The notes under the pieces are model-generated. The model searched no databases, was not told where the DNA came from, and saw nothing but the letters and a program-made list of their open reading frames with translations. Made by a program: the position numbers and the translations under genes. This document shows positions 44,970 to 55,260 of a DNA stretch of 64,000 nt, one piece after another (position 1 is the first letter of the stretch; each line of letters begins with the position of its first letter). The stretch comes from Lyophyllum atratum. Lineage: Eukaryota; Basidiomycota; Agaricomycetes; Agaricales; Lyophyllaceae. The DNA is taken from assembly GCA_014905825.1 (NCBI GenBank), contig JACGCN010000003.1:744001-808000 (forward strand), given 5' to 3'.

Positions 44970-47900
44970 TCATAATGAACCTGCATCATCGAATTTTTGC
45001 AGATTCGCATCGTTGAATAGATCGGACTTACTCGACGCCGAAGAGGGTGAGCCACCTAGAGAATTTCCGGGTACGACTTCTCTGACTCCCACCTCGACCA
45101 CGCCGTCCTCAAAGTCAAAATCTTCCGCCTCCGAGTTTATCTCTGCTTCATTCGACGAAGTCGGGGACTCCTTCGCGGAAGTGGTGTCGTAGCGGTCTGA
45201 GGACATCTGGAGTACGTCGGAGGCGCTGACAAAATCATCGGATTCTTCCAAGGCAGGCAGCCCGTCTAGCAATGGGGAGTGAAAGGAGGAACTGGCGTTG
45301 GATCCCTGTGAACGCATGGTCCAAGAGTCACCGGCGAGGGGTTGAGTACTAAGCAAAGGAAGAGTATCTGTGTCCCTGATGTCTTCGTTGGGTGGTGTCG
45401 GGAGTTGCGTGTCTATGGTCATACTGTCATCTGCATTCGCTTGGTGCTTTTGGCGCGCTTCTTCGATTTTCTCGTGCGTCTTTCCACCAAGAGGAGTGGA
45501 TGAACGTCGGCGGTAGAATAATAGATATGCGTTTGCATTCTGAAAGGTAACTGAGCATACATAAGGCTGAAGAGATGGAAAGGAATAACATACAACTGCA
45601 TCCGTGGCACGCGCGGGAGTCACGTAAGAGTCATCAAAGTGGTACCATTTGTCGTTGAGATGATTCAGAGCGTATGCTCGGTAGTGGCCACCACCAAGAC
45701 CTCCCATATGTTCGTCGACGCCAAAGAGGTCATATACAAGAGGCTCTTCAAGATCGCCCAGCTGTAGCTCTTGAAGATCTATCCCTTGTTCCACTAACCG
45801 ATTCGCAGCAGCTCGCTCTCCAACCATCCCAGTAAGATCCAGCCCCTCCACCGGGAAATCGATGAATGTGTCGATTTTATCTCTCAGCGTCCGGCTGTTG
45901 CTAAATCGCTTCAAGTGGACGACAAGGACATCTGGCGCTTTCCAGAGGTCAAACTTCTTGGTCGCTTGCTGATGTTTCTTGCACTGCGGGCAGTACCAAA
46001 GGTCGTCCTCGCCAAGCTTCTCCTCCCTCGTGAACTCATCTAGACAGTCCTGCAGCGATATTCCTTTATTTTTCTTCTCCGACGCAGCCTTCTTCGACTC
46101 TAGATACTCCGAATGGTTGAACTCCGGCCACGTGTCCCAGAGCGCGTGTTCCCAACGCGAGCGATCGTCGCCGAAGTAGTATGCCTTCATGTTCTCGTCA
46201 AACTCGCAGTAGAACGCGTCGCCCTCGCGCAGGAGAATGGGTTGTTCGTCAGCCTGTTCGGTACGGCGGTCCCATGACTCCCAGCGATTGGTGCCATAAG
46301 TGTTGAACTGTGTGCCATACTCCTTGTGATTGATTTGGAGCTTGAGATTGAACACGTCTTTCTTGGTCCCGACGCGCCGAGGTATGATATCCGCAGGTGT
46401 AGGGGACGTGTCCATGTCGTCCTCACCCGCCAAAGTGAGGTTTTTCTCGTCAACGATATCTCCGTCTTCTAAAGGCTCTGCCTCGTGTACAGTGACAACA
46501 TCACCATTCTCCTTGATCTCCGTGATCGAGTCGATGGGAGGGAAACTGTTGAGGGTGATCGGAACCTCGTCTATCTCTGAGGCTGATGAGGCCTCCCAGG
46601 TGAAGAGATCCCTGGCGTTACTGGTCCAACGCTGGAGACGCGTAAGCACCACATCGTACATGGCCTGAAGGTCTGTGGCCTGTTCTGGGGTGATGACGAC
46701 AACGCTAGGGTAGCCAAAGAGGGAACTGCCTTTGTTCGTCAGGTAAGTAGGGCGTATAGGTGGGTTGACGTCGCAGAGGTACACAGGTACTATGAGGGGA
46801 TCATCAGGCTGTCTCTTGTACGTTCGGCTCTGTTGGGCATGGCAAGGTAGCTCGAAACAGACTATGATGTCGTTGTCAGTCATATCACCGCATGGAAGAC
46901 TGTCGTCGAGGTTCTTGTAAAATTTATGATTGAAAATCTCTAGAGTAAGAAGCTGGTAAAGCATTTGAGTATATCGATGCATGAAGATCGTCATTGACAC
47001 CCACATTGTCTGGATTGGCATCCATCCATCGACCTAGAAGGGCCCGGAGATCTCTAAATGATGCATCTCTGTTGATTTCGACCGGGATCTGGGAAACATG
47101 GCCAAGAATTACAGCAGTCCCGATAGATCAATCACGAAGCGATATACCTTCACGTGAGCCTTCTCCAGATCCCATGGCACGTAGTAGATGTTATGCTTCC
47201 ACTTCTTGTGAACCGGGAGCGGCAACGTTAAGTACATGAAAGGATCAAATGTGATGGAAACCTAGATTTCGCTGTAAACGTCGAGAGTGACGAAGCACGG
47301 AAAGTGGATTACGTACCTTTTCACACTCGGGGCAAATCAGAGTACTTTGATACTGGCCTTGGAACAGATCAACGATGACACTATCGTTCCGTTTCATGTA
47401 TCCCTCCCACGAGTTCTGAGCGAGCTTCACAAGTTCCAGATCACCACCACCCTCCCAATCCGGCTTTTCTACATAAGGCTTCTTCAAGACGCGGTTCAAA
47501 TCCTCGTGAAGACCGTCAAGTAGAAATGCCACCAACTCTTGCGAATCATGCTGTTGGTAGCCACTGAACTGAGGTGCGAAACGTTGGAGCTGCGATTTGA
47601 ATTCGCGTGGTGAGTACGACGTTGAGGCTCCGCTGGTCGCCCAGATGCGTTGAAGAAGTGCGCCGAAGGCTTCTGCGATAGCACCATGCATGCCGAGAGG
47701 GTTGTCTGGATTCAATTCTTCTTGGTACAGGTTAGCTGTCAGAGAACAGGCATGGAACAGGTCAGCATCCAATAAAGTTGGGTATAATTTATCATACTTA
47801 GGAAATAATCAGTAAGCTCTTTATTGTGCGCCAGGCACTGGAGGGCAGAATTCATAAAACACGTATTCCCCCTGAGATCGGCGATAAGTGAGCAAGAATA

Positions 47901-49213
47901 ATGGCTTAATAGTGACTAACATGTTCCCAAGACCTAAAGTACCAGGTTCCAATGCTTTCCCCTTGTTCGCGGTCTTCCATGATGGTGTTGAGATTGAATT
48001 ATAGAAACCGTCGACCTTCGTGACAGATGTAGACGTGGACGGAGCAGCAGTCTTTGACATGCGATTGAAGAATCCGTCCTTAGAATTGAATAGGGGCGCA
48101 GGAACACCAGGGCGACCAGTGACAGTAATCGGCGGAGGTGGTACGGACTGCTGTGTGTCTGCGATCCAACCTGACGCCTGCTTGTATTCGACAACAAAAC
48201 AATCATCCGATTCTATGCCTTCTTCTTCGAGGGTTTTCTCGCTATCTTCCATAATCTTGCCTCCCGATGATGGAAGCATAGAGTTAGGAAATTCGAGTGA
48301 TTTCCACTCGCTGTCCACAGGGTCGATCTTCCAGACACGGAAAGGCGTTTGTGTCCCGGAATCTGGAGTAACGGCGAGAGCAAGTTGGGCATTGAGTGTC
48401 TTGACGGTTTCACCTGCGGAAACCGTGATCGACGGGTAAAACGGGCCATCGCTTTGGGCGGTGGCGAGTCGGAGGACTTTTAGGGTCGGTGGACGCAGCT
48501 CTAAGGATGCCTGTTTTGAGGAGCCCCGTTCTATCACGCGTCGTGGAAGGGGATGTATAGCTTCTCCGTACCTAAGACCAAGATCAGTGGCAACGCTAAG
48601 AAGTTCAAGAAGATCCTGACCAATTGACGAAGCATTTCCACACCTCTTCTGGCACAAACTCAAGGTCGACACCCTCCGCCAAAGATAGCTGGAGGTTCCC
48701 GTATGAATCAAGCAAACGGGAATTATCGACAGGACCAAGATCCCGCTCGGGGAGCGGACCTTCCTTGTCTTCCTCGCCAGTCAAAGCCTTCCTCCACCGC
48801 TTCCACCAATTTCGCGCCACCAGATACCACGTCTCCCCCACCTCCATCTTTCGACTTTTGTGCTTCTCCACGAATGACAATCTTTCCTCCGCTGGGGCGG
48901 TCTTGGGCATGGGAGCAGACTGTTCTGGCCATGTGGAAGGGCCTAGCGTAACGAGCGCCGGAATATCGTCCTCTCCTTGCTCCTTCATGTATGAGTCAAT
49001 ATCGGAATTGGGATCGGCGATGGTTAATGTGGACATCTGATCGGCCCGAGGGCTGCGAACAGCGCCATCATGAGGACTCCCGTCCACTACTGTCCGCTTG
49101 AGCGAGGAAGAGGACGCATCGGACTGCATGGACTGACTTCGTTGCCGTTTGCGGCTTGGCTGCGAAAGTTCGTTGGGCGAAGGCGAGCTTGCTGGAGAGG
49201 GTTGGAGAGTCAT
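44970..49213 (-). CDS. UBP12: DUSP-containing ubiquitin carboxyl-terminal hydrolase (Ubp12 / USP15 type)
   Basis: A cysteine deubiquitinase. Start [20 protein letters not shown] at 49213, about 55 bp from a TATA element. After a disordered N-terminus comes a DUSP domain ([20 protein letters not shown]...EVWKCFVNW; about 48830-48630), then a ubiquitin-like segment. The USP catalytic domain follows in two halves. The Cys box [20 protein letters not shown] is split by an intron after [24 protein letters not shown] and [20 protein letters not shown] come next. After a long insert, [34 protein letters not shown], the His box [14 protein letters not shown] and the Asp box [12 protein letters not shown] complete the triad. 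The tail is acidic ([15 protein letters not shown]). This domain order matches yeast Ubp12 and animal USP4/11/15. Confidence 0.93.
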
Positions 49214-49267
49214 ATCGTCGGTATATGGTGGCAGTCGGAGAAAGAAAGAATCGGTGCGCCACCTAAG

Positions 49268-49275
49268 CTTATATA
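49268..49275 (-). promoter_or_regulatory. TATA box of the ubiquitin protease gene
   Basis: TATATAAG on the minus strand, about 55 bp upstream of the start codon. The same element is kept in the duplicated copy at 54983-54990. Confidence 0.6.
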
Positions 49276-49360
49276 GACCTCAAAGGCAACAAAATTGAAA
49301 GAAAGAAAACACAAGTCCTGGCCGCGAATACATACGCAAGTCAATTAAGGGCATGTTGAT

Positions 49361-49366
49361 CACGTG
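49361..49366. promoter_or_regulatory. CACGTG E-box in promoter copy A
   Basis: Palindromic CACGTG, a typical bHLH site, about 150 bp upstream of the ubiquitin protease start. It is also kept in copy B at 55096-55101. Preservation in both copies is suggestive but not proof of use. Confidence 0.45.
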
Positions 49367-49689
49367 GCATGCTTACTAATTGAATAGAACCGACGCACTC
49401 TGGGCTACTCTGTGTGAAGTACTTTAACTTACTCCTCCGTCAACATGTGGAACTCGGAGGATCCGGAAGTGTATGGTTCCATCATGCTTCCGGCTTCCGA
49501 GATCCTCGTCCTCCATACCATAAGTAAGCCTACTCTCAAAATGCATCACTGTTAACCCCAACCTGGACCCACAATCAGCCATCAGTGTGCGGGCTCGGAC
49601 CGAAACGCATGATCGTGGACCGACGAGGACTCACAACTGGCAGACCAAGCGTTCATCGGCATCACAGAATACCTCTCCACGGAATGCCA

Positions 49690-51260
49690 CGGGACAACCG
49701 AGACGTCCGCTACCAGTACCTCGATTATGGACTCTACGCTTGGATTTTCCTCCTTCGGACTTAATTCTCTCGGCTGTGTGGCTTCTACCTACGCGCCTGA
49801 ACAAATGGCAATCTGCGTTCTCTGACTTTGGTGCCAAATTGTCCTTTGACCGGTCACTGACGCGCCACGGGACTTGTACTATTTGCGCGGAAACGATTAT
49901 AACGTACAACAAGGAGTGGCTTAAGTTTCACCTGTCTAGCCGCCCCAAGGGGGGATCCAACACAACGGCTACTGCATGGTCCCCTCTCGGCCCTTATCTG
50001 CTCGACCCATTATAGGACTTGGGCGTCTACGCCATGGACTGACTCGATCGCGAGTCACACATTTGGACTCACAGCATCATTACACTTACTTACCAGAAGG
50101 ACCACACAAATAATCAAGGCGTCGTGCGTCATCCGGCTTTAGTGCCAAAGTGTCCTTTGACCGATTACCGGCGCGCCACCTTGTACTATTTTACGCGGAC
50201 ATAACGATTATAACGTACAACAAGGAGTAGCTTAAGATTCTGTCTAGTCACCCCAAGGATGGAACCAACACAACGGCTACTGCATGATCCTCTTTCGGCC
50301 TTTATCTGCTGGGCCCATCATAAGACTTGAGCGTCCACGCCATGGACTCACAGCATCATCACACTTTGACTCACAGCATCATTACACTTAGCGAATAGAA
50401 GGACCACACAAACATCCCAGGGGCCTTCTGATTATCAAGACGCCCGCAACCTGTACTTCGATTATGGACTCTATGCTTGAATTTTCCTCCTTCGGACTTG
50501 ATGCTCTCGGCTATGTGGCTTCTACCTACGCTCCTGGAGAAATGGCAATCGCGCTATTCTGCGTCATCTGGCTTTAGTGCCAAAGTGTCCTTTGACCGAT
50601 TACCGGCGCGCCACCTTGTACTATTTTACGCGGACATAACGATTATAACGTACAACAAGGAGTAGCTTAAGATTCTGTCTAGTCACCCCAAGGATGGAAC
50701 CAACACAACGGCTACTGCATGATCCTCTTTCGGCCTTTATCTGCTGGGCCCATCATAAGACTTGAGCGTCCACGCCATGGACTCACAGCATCATCACACT
50801 TTGACTCACAGCATCATTACACTTAGCGAATAGAAGGACCACACAAACATCCCAGGGGCCTTCTGATTATCAAGACGCCCGCAACCTGTACTTCGATTAT
50901 GGACTCTATGCTTGAATTTTCCTCCTTCGGACTTGACTCTCTCGGCTGTGTGGCTTCTACCTACGCACCTTAACAAATGGCAATCGCGCTTTTCTGCGTC
51001 CTCTGGCTTTGGTGCCAAATTGTCCTTTGACCGGCCACTGACGCGCCACGGGACTTGTACTATTTTGCGCTGAAATAACGAATAATGTACAACAAGGAGT
51101 GGCTTAAGTTTCACCTGTCTAGCCACCCCAGGGATGGAACCAACACGACGGCTACTGCATGATCCCCTTTCGGCCCTCATATGCTCGGCCTTTTATAGGA
51201 CTTTGAGAGTCTACGCCATGGACTCACAGCATCATTACACTTGGACTCACAGAATCTCAC
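49690..51260. repeat. Tandem repeat array, unit about 435 bp, roughly four copies
   Basis: The marker tcctttgaccg recurs at about 49849, 50156, 50591 and 51026, and gattatggactcta at about 49726, 50464 and 50899. The spacing is 435 bp except between the first two units, where about 125 bp is missing. The two middle units match exactly over about 355 bp (50144-50498 and 50579-50933), while the outer ones are diverged. Within a unit, cacagcatcattacactt is itself repeated. A minus-strand frame (DRSKDNLAPK) recurs in the outer units, but its length varies between units and it has no domain, so I treat the array as non-coding satellite-like DNA. Confidence 0.85.
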
Positions 51261-51596
51261 AATTACTCACCAGGACCACAACAAACAAGCATCGGCTGAC
51301 TGTCCTTGTCATTTTCAAGCACATGCGATTGCCTCTAATAGTGATGGTTGACGCCCGTCTTCCTCATAAAAGTCCTACGAGTTCGGTGGCATGTCATCCC
51401 AGTCCCAGTCTTCACCCACCCGTTCAAAGGCGAGTCCTACCTCGATGGCTATGCGACGAGCGCTCGCCGTACTGAAATTATTTCTTGACTTGCAGTCTAT
51501 CGCTGCCACCTTGCCGTCAAAGTTTCACCACTAGTACAACGTGGTATGCCTGGTGCCTCAGCTGCTGCCTTCCGAGATTGACTTCCTATCGACTAG

Positions 51597-51848
51597 ATGA
51601 CGTCTAACCCAGGAAGTCTCTCTGATGCGCTGCTAAGCTATTCCAACACCGTTGCTGCCGATGCTCAGGCAAAAGCGGATGCACTGCACGCCGCGCAAGC
51701 CACCCGCCGCGACAACAACACGGCTGGTACTGCTGACGGCACTCGCCAAGCACGTCGCGACTTATACAAGGCGGCCAAGGCCGACAAGGGCACCGCCGCC
51801 GACCTGAAACAAGTCGCTGGTCAGTTGGCTGGAGGTGGTGGCAGATAA
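51597..51848 (+). CDS. Small Ala-rich hydrophilic protein, function unknown
   Basis: A single-exon frame of 83 residues: it begins MTSNPGSLSDALLSYSNTVA, has an Ala/Gln/Arg-rich middle (DALHAAQATRRDNNTAGTAD) and ends DLKQVAGQLAGGGGR. It is highly hydrophilic, has no cysteine, no signal peptide and no membrane segment. Composition recalls small disordered stress-type proteins, but no family is recognised. It lies between the repeat array and the ArgRS gene. Codon use is GC-ending and typical of real genes here, which favours a true gene over chance. Confidence 0.5.
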   Translation: MTSNPGSLSDALLSYSNTVAADAQAKADALHAAQATRRDNNTAGTADGTRQARRDLYKAAKADKGTAADLKQVAGQLAGGGGR

Positions 51849-52137
51849 CGCATGTGCAGTTCAGCATACCAATGTGCGCATACCCGCTGACGACAATCTG
51901 GTATAGAGCCTGATGATGTCAAGTGCGTAAGTTGCCTGATTGTTGATGCGCACACGCCCCTACCTCGAGTTTCTTATATGTCCTGTGTTCGCGTATACCT
52001 GTTCCCCGCTCAAAATGGGCGGCCTATCATGTTTAATTAGTGTACAAAAATTGAGGATCAAGAGTTTCGTTCTAACTTCGAAGAAAATCACGCCACTAGC
52101 AATTGGGCTTTCTATATAACTGTACCGAACCGGGGCA
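51849..52137. other. Convergent intergenic region
   Basis: About 0.29 kb between the small Ala-rich gene (+) and the end of the ArgRS gene (-); nothing notable. Confidence 0.5.
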
Positions 52138-54359
52138 TTACATTCTATCTATCGGAGTGAGAGAGAGGAGCCGCATCGCACTGGCCAGGACGAATCGCGC
52201 ACAGGTGAACAACAGCAGTCGAGCCTGAGCAATCTCTTCCTCTTGACCTATGACGATGAGGGTCTCCCACGCAGAGCTGACGACATGACTGATCCTGAAA
52301 CTAGCTCCAGCAGTCACAAAGGTGATGAGTGAATAGGGAACATACCTGAAACAGTAGGAGACGATGGTAGAAGGTTCGTAGTTCTTCAGGGCGGTCTTGA
52401 CAATGTCGGGATATATAGCAAGTAAGAACACCAGCTCACGAGCCTTAGGCTCGGTTAATAGGGAGGTGTCAATGAGGGCGGGGTCGCTGCGTAACACCAA
52501 CGCTGGTGCGGCCTTTCTAGGGATCGATGAGAGTCGAACGTGCGCGTATTGCAAATAAGCACCCGTGTCCCCCTCGTAGGAGGTCATTCGATCCAGATCA
52601 AAATGATATGAATGAACCCTGTCCATGTCACAGTATCAGCGCGAGGCTCCTTGAGCGAAAAGAGGGGAGTCACCGTTTGGCCTGCATGTCCTGAATCTTC
52701 ACACAAGTCATTCCGACCTGGTCGCTGGTGTACGATGGATCGCTGATTTCCTTCGCTTTCTCCTCGTTCTTCATCATCTGCGCCAACATGGCATCCCGAC
52801 TTGCGTCAAGGATATCTTCGAGGAACTTGACCTCGCCCTTCCGCGTGCTCATGCCGTGTATTTTGCCGAAATTGACATGTTCTAGCTGGTCAACGAAAGG
52901 AGTGCCCATGAGCGAAAGGATCTTGAAGAACTGCGCGACGTGGAGATCTTGCTGATCTCCAACAACGTATATCATTTTGTCGAAATGATACTGGTCGTAA
53001 CGTTGTATGGCGCCGGCAATGTCGCGCATGATGTAGATGGTGGCTCCATCTGGTTCTTCAATTAGTACTGGTGGCGAACATTATCACTGCTATCACAGAC
53101 CGCCTTTTTGTACCACAGGTTTTCCCATCTTCCACTCGCTGAGGTCTACAGCGATTGCGTGGGCCACGGCGCTGTCACTTTCTGTTGTAACTGACTCGCC
53201 CTCTGCCGCGCGGTCACCACGACTTTCTTGAGCAGACTTGGTTGTGAGGAGGTTTTTTGCCTTGAGAGTGGCCATCGCGTCGTCGATTACCTCGGATCGC
53301 ACAAGAGATTCACCGGAATACACGTCGAAGTGCACATTGAGCCGCTTATACACCTTTTCGTATGCTTGGATGGATAGCGATCGGAACCTGCGCCACAGAA
53401 CGAGAACTTGCTCGTCACCTGGACTACGTCTGAGTTTTGTTTAGGGGAAAAAGGGTGACGTCACTGACCTTGTTCCATGTCACGGAATAGTTGCTTGGCC
53501 TTTTCATCCGTAGCGGAACGTCCGTCTGCGCTGGCTTCGATCTCCTTGCCGACATCCTTGTTGATCGCGACATAGACGTTGTATAGATGCATGATCGCGT
53601 TATCCGCCAACTCAGTCTCAGATCCATAGCGTTCGTAGCCCACCGCGAGAAGACCTAGTGATAAGTGTAAGGATTTCGGTAAAAGGAATCAGCGAGGCCG
53701 TACCGAATTGTTTGCCCCAGTCTCCGAGGCTAGGAGGGCGATAGTAAGATGATGCAGGTTTACCAAGAGAGGTAGACGTACTAATTAAGCCTTACCACTT
53801 CCCATCCATTGGCTTCGAATAGATTGGACACGAACGTTCCAATGATGGTGCTTCGAAGATGGCCAGCATGGAAGGGCTTAGCAATATTCGGGGACGAAAA
53901 CTCGACAACGATTTTGCGGCCCCTTCCTGACTCGTTTGTGCCATATGAACCATGTGGGCGAGAATCAGTGGGTTGTGAAAGTTTGAAGATGTCGTCCAAT
54001 GACGATCGAATCAAGTTTCCCGTGTGGCATCGATAATGTACAAAGATGCCGTCCGCGTCGATGGACTCAACGTAGTCGTCGGCTTTAAACTAGATTGTAG
54101 AGGGTCAGATTGAGTTGTCCGGGCTTTTAAGATGGGAATCCGCACGACGGACCTCAGAGACGAGTTTTTGTGCCAATGTAGCAGGCTTCTCCTTCAGGCG
54201 AAATCGCGGCAAGGCGACAGTCAAATCGCAGCCTTTCTTGCCGAGGTCGACGCCATCCAGAGCAGTTTCGAATGGTACCCCAAGCGATCCAGAGATCTGA
54301 CGGGCAATGGACGATCTGGAGCAGTCTAGAAACTGTTCTGAGGCATTGAGCTGTTCCAT
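52138..54359 (-). CDS. Arginyl-tRNA synthetase
   Basis: Class-I aminoacyl-tRNA synthetase that charges tRNA-Arg. Start [20 protein letters not shown] at 54359. The N-terminal Arg_tRNA_synt domain reads [20 protein letters not shown] then [17 protein letters not shown]. The catalytic core has [20 protein letters not shown], whose HAGH is the HIGH motif, then YLGDWGKQF. Further motifs are [40 protein letters not shown] and the KMSKS-equivalent loop [17 protein letters not shown]. The C-terminal anticodon-binding DALR domain shows [15 protein letters not shown] and [20 protein letters not shown], ending TPIDRM. There is no long N-terminal extension. A cytosolic form is likely; in fungi one gene often serves both cytosol and mitochondria, and an upstream in-frame start was not found. 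Several short introns. Confidence 0.93.
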
Positions 54360-54808
54360 GACAAGTGGGGGAGTGCACCAATAACTTTAAGCACCCACAT
54401 TCATCAACAATCTAGTTCTGACCAGGTTCTGACTCCCTCTGATCACGGCAATCACCGCCTTGAAGTAGGCAGGTGAACACCGAGGAACTTCTACTTCCTG
54501 TCAAGTCTCAAGGCCATGCTGGCCAGGCCCAGGTCCGTTGCCATTCAGAAGAAATAGCAACAAACAATCTTTTCCTTGTAACTTTCTAGACCGAACTTGG
54601 GACTTGCTCAAGAGTACACGGAAGCCCGGTGTTTCGAAATGGTCTTCTCGTGGAAGGCAAGGGAGAGCCTCTTCCAGGGTTACATAGAGTGGATAACCGT
54701 GCTCCTCAACCCAGGACTCACTATACCATCACCTTTCTTACGCTTCTGAGAGTGGAACCGTACCGGAACCATATTGGAAGATACGGGCGCAAAGCATATC
54801 AAGCTATA
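54360..54808. other. Upstream region of the ArgRS gene
   Basis: About 0.45 kb from the ArgRS start to duplication copy B. It should contain the ArgRS promoter. No exon was seen. Confidence 0.5.
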
Positions 54809-55225
54809 CGCTTGAGCGAGGAAGAGGACGCATCGGACCGCATGGACTGACTTCGTCGCCGTTTGCGGCTTGGCTGCGAAAGGTCGTTCGGCGAAGGCGA
54901 GCTTGCTGGAGAGGGTTGGAGAGTCATATAGTCGGTATATGGTGGCAGTTGGAGAAAAGAGAGAATCGGTGCGCCACCTGAGCTTATATAGACCTCGAAA
55001 GCAACAAGAATGAAAGAGAGAAAACACAAGTCCTGGCCCGGGCGGCGGGCCGCGAATACATACGCATTACGCAAGTCAATTAGGGGCATGCCGTGCACGT
55101 GACATGCTTACTAACTGAATAGACCTGTGACGCACTCTGGCCCTGGGTGAACTACTCCTCCGTCAATGTGTGGAAACTCGGACGATCCGGAAGTGTATGG
55201 TTCCATCACGCTTCCGGCTTCCGAG
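54809..55225. repeat. Promoter-region duplication, copy B (DAK side)
   Basis: Second copy of 49095-49501, with small insertions (for example a cccgggcggcggg stretch near 55037). It carries a broken 5' end of the ubiquitin protease: the start codon and about 38 codons are kept ([20 protein letters not shown] to [10 protein letters not shown]), then the frame stops about two codons past the duplication edge. The TATA (54983-54990) and E-box (55096-55101) elements are preserved. It ends 36 bp before the DAK start codon and so forms most of the DAK promoter. Confidence 0.9.
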
Positions 55226-55260
55226 CCCCTGTGCGATACCCCGCTTTGCCACCAACCACC

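Larger units (their letters stand above)
49095..49501. repeat. Promoter-region duplication, copy A (intact ubiquitin protease side)
   Basis: About 0.41 kb nearly identical to 54809-55225 in the same orientation. It covers the first 38 or so codons of the ubiquitin protease, its TATA box, an E-box and about 290 bp upstream, ending at cggcttccgag. In this copy the protease frame is intact. Confidence 0.9.

Noticed and set aside
49631..51180. Minus-strand frames in the 435-bp repeats as a repeated gene
   Set aside because: Frames differ in length between units, contain no domain, and identity between middle units is at DNA level rather than protein level.
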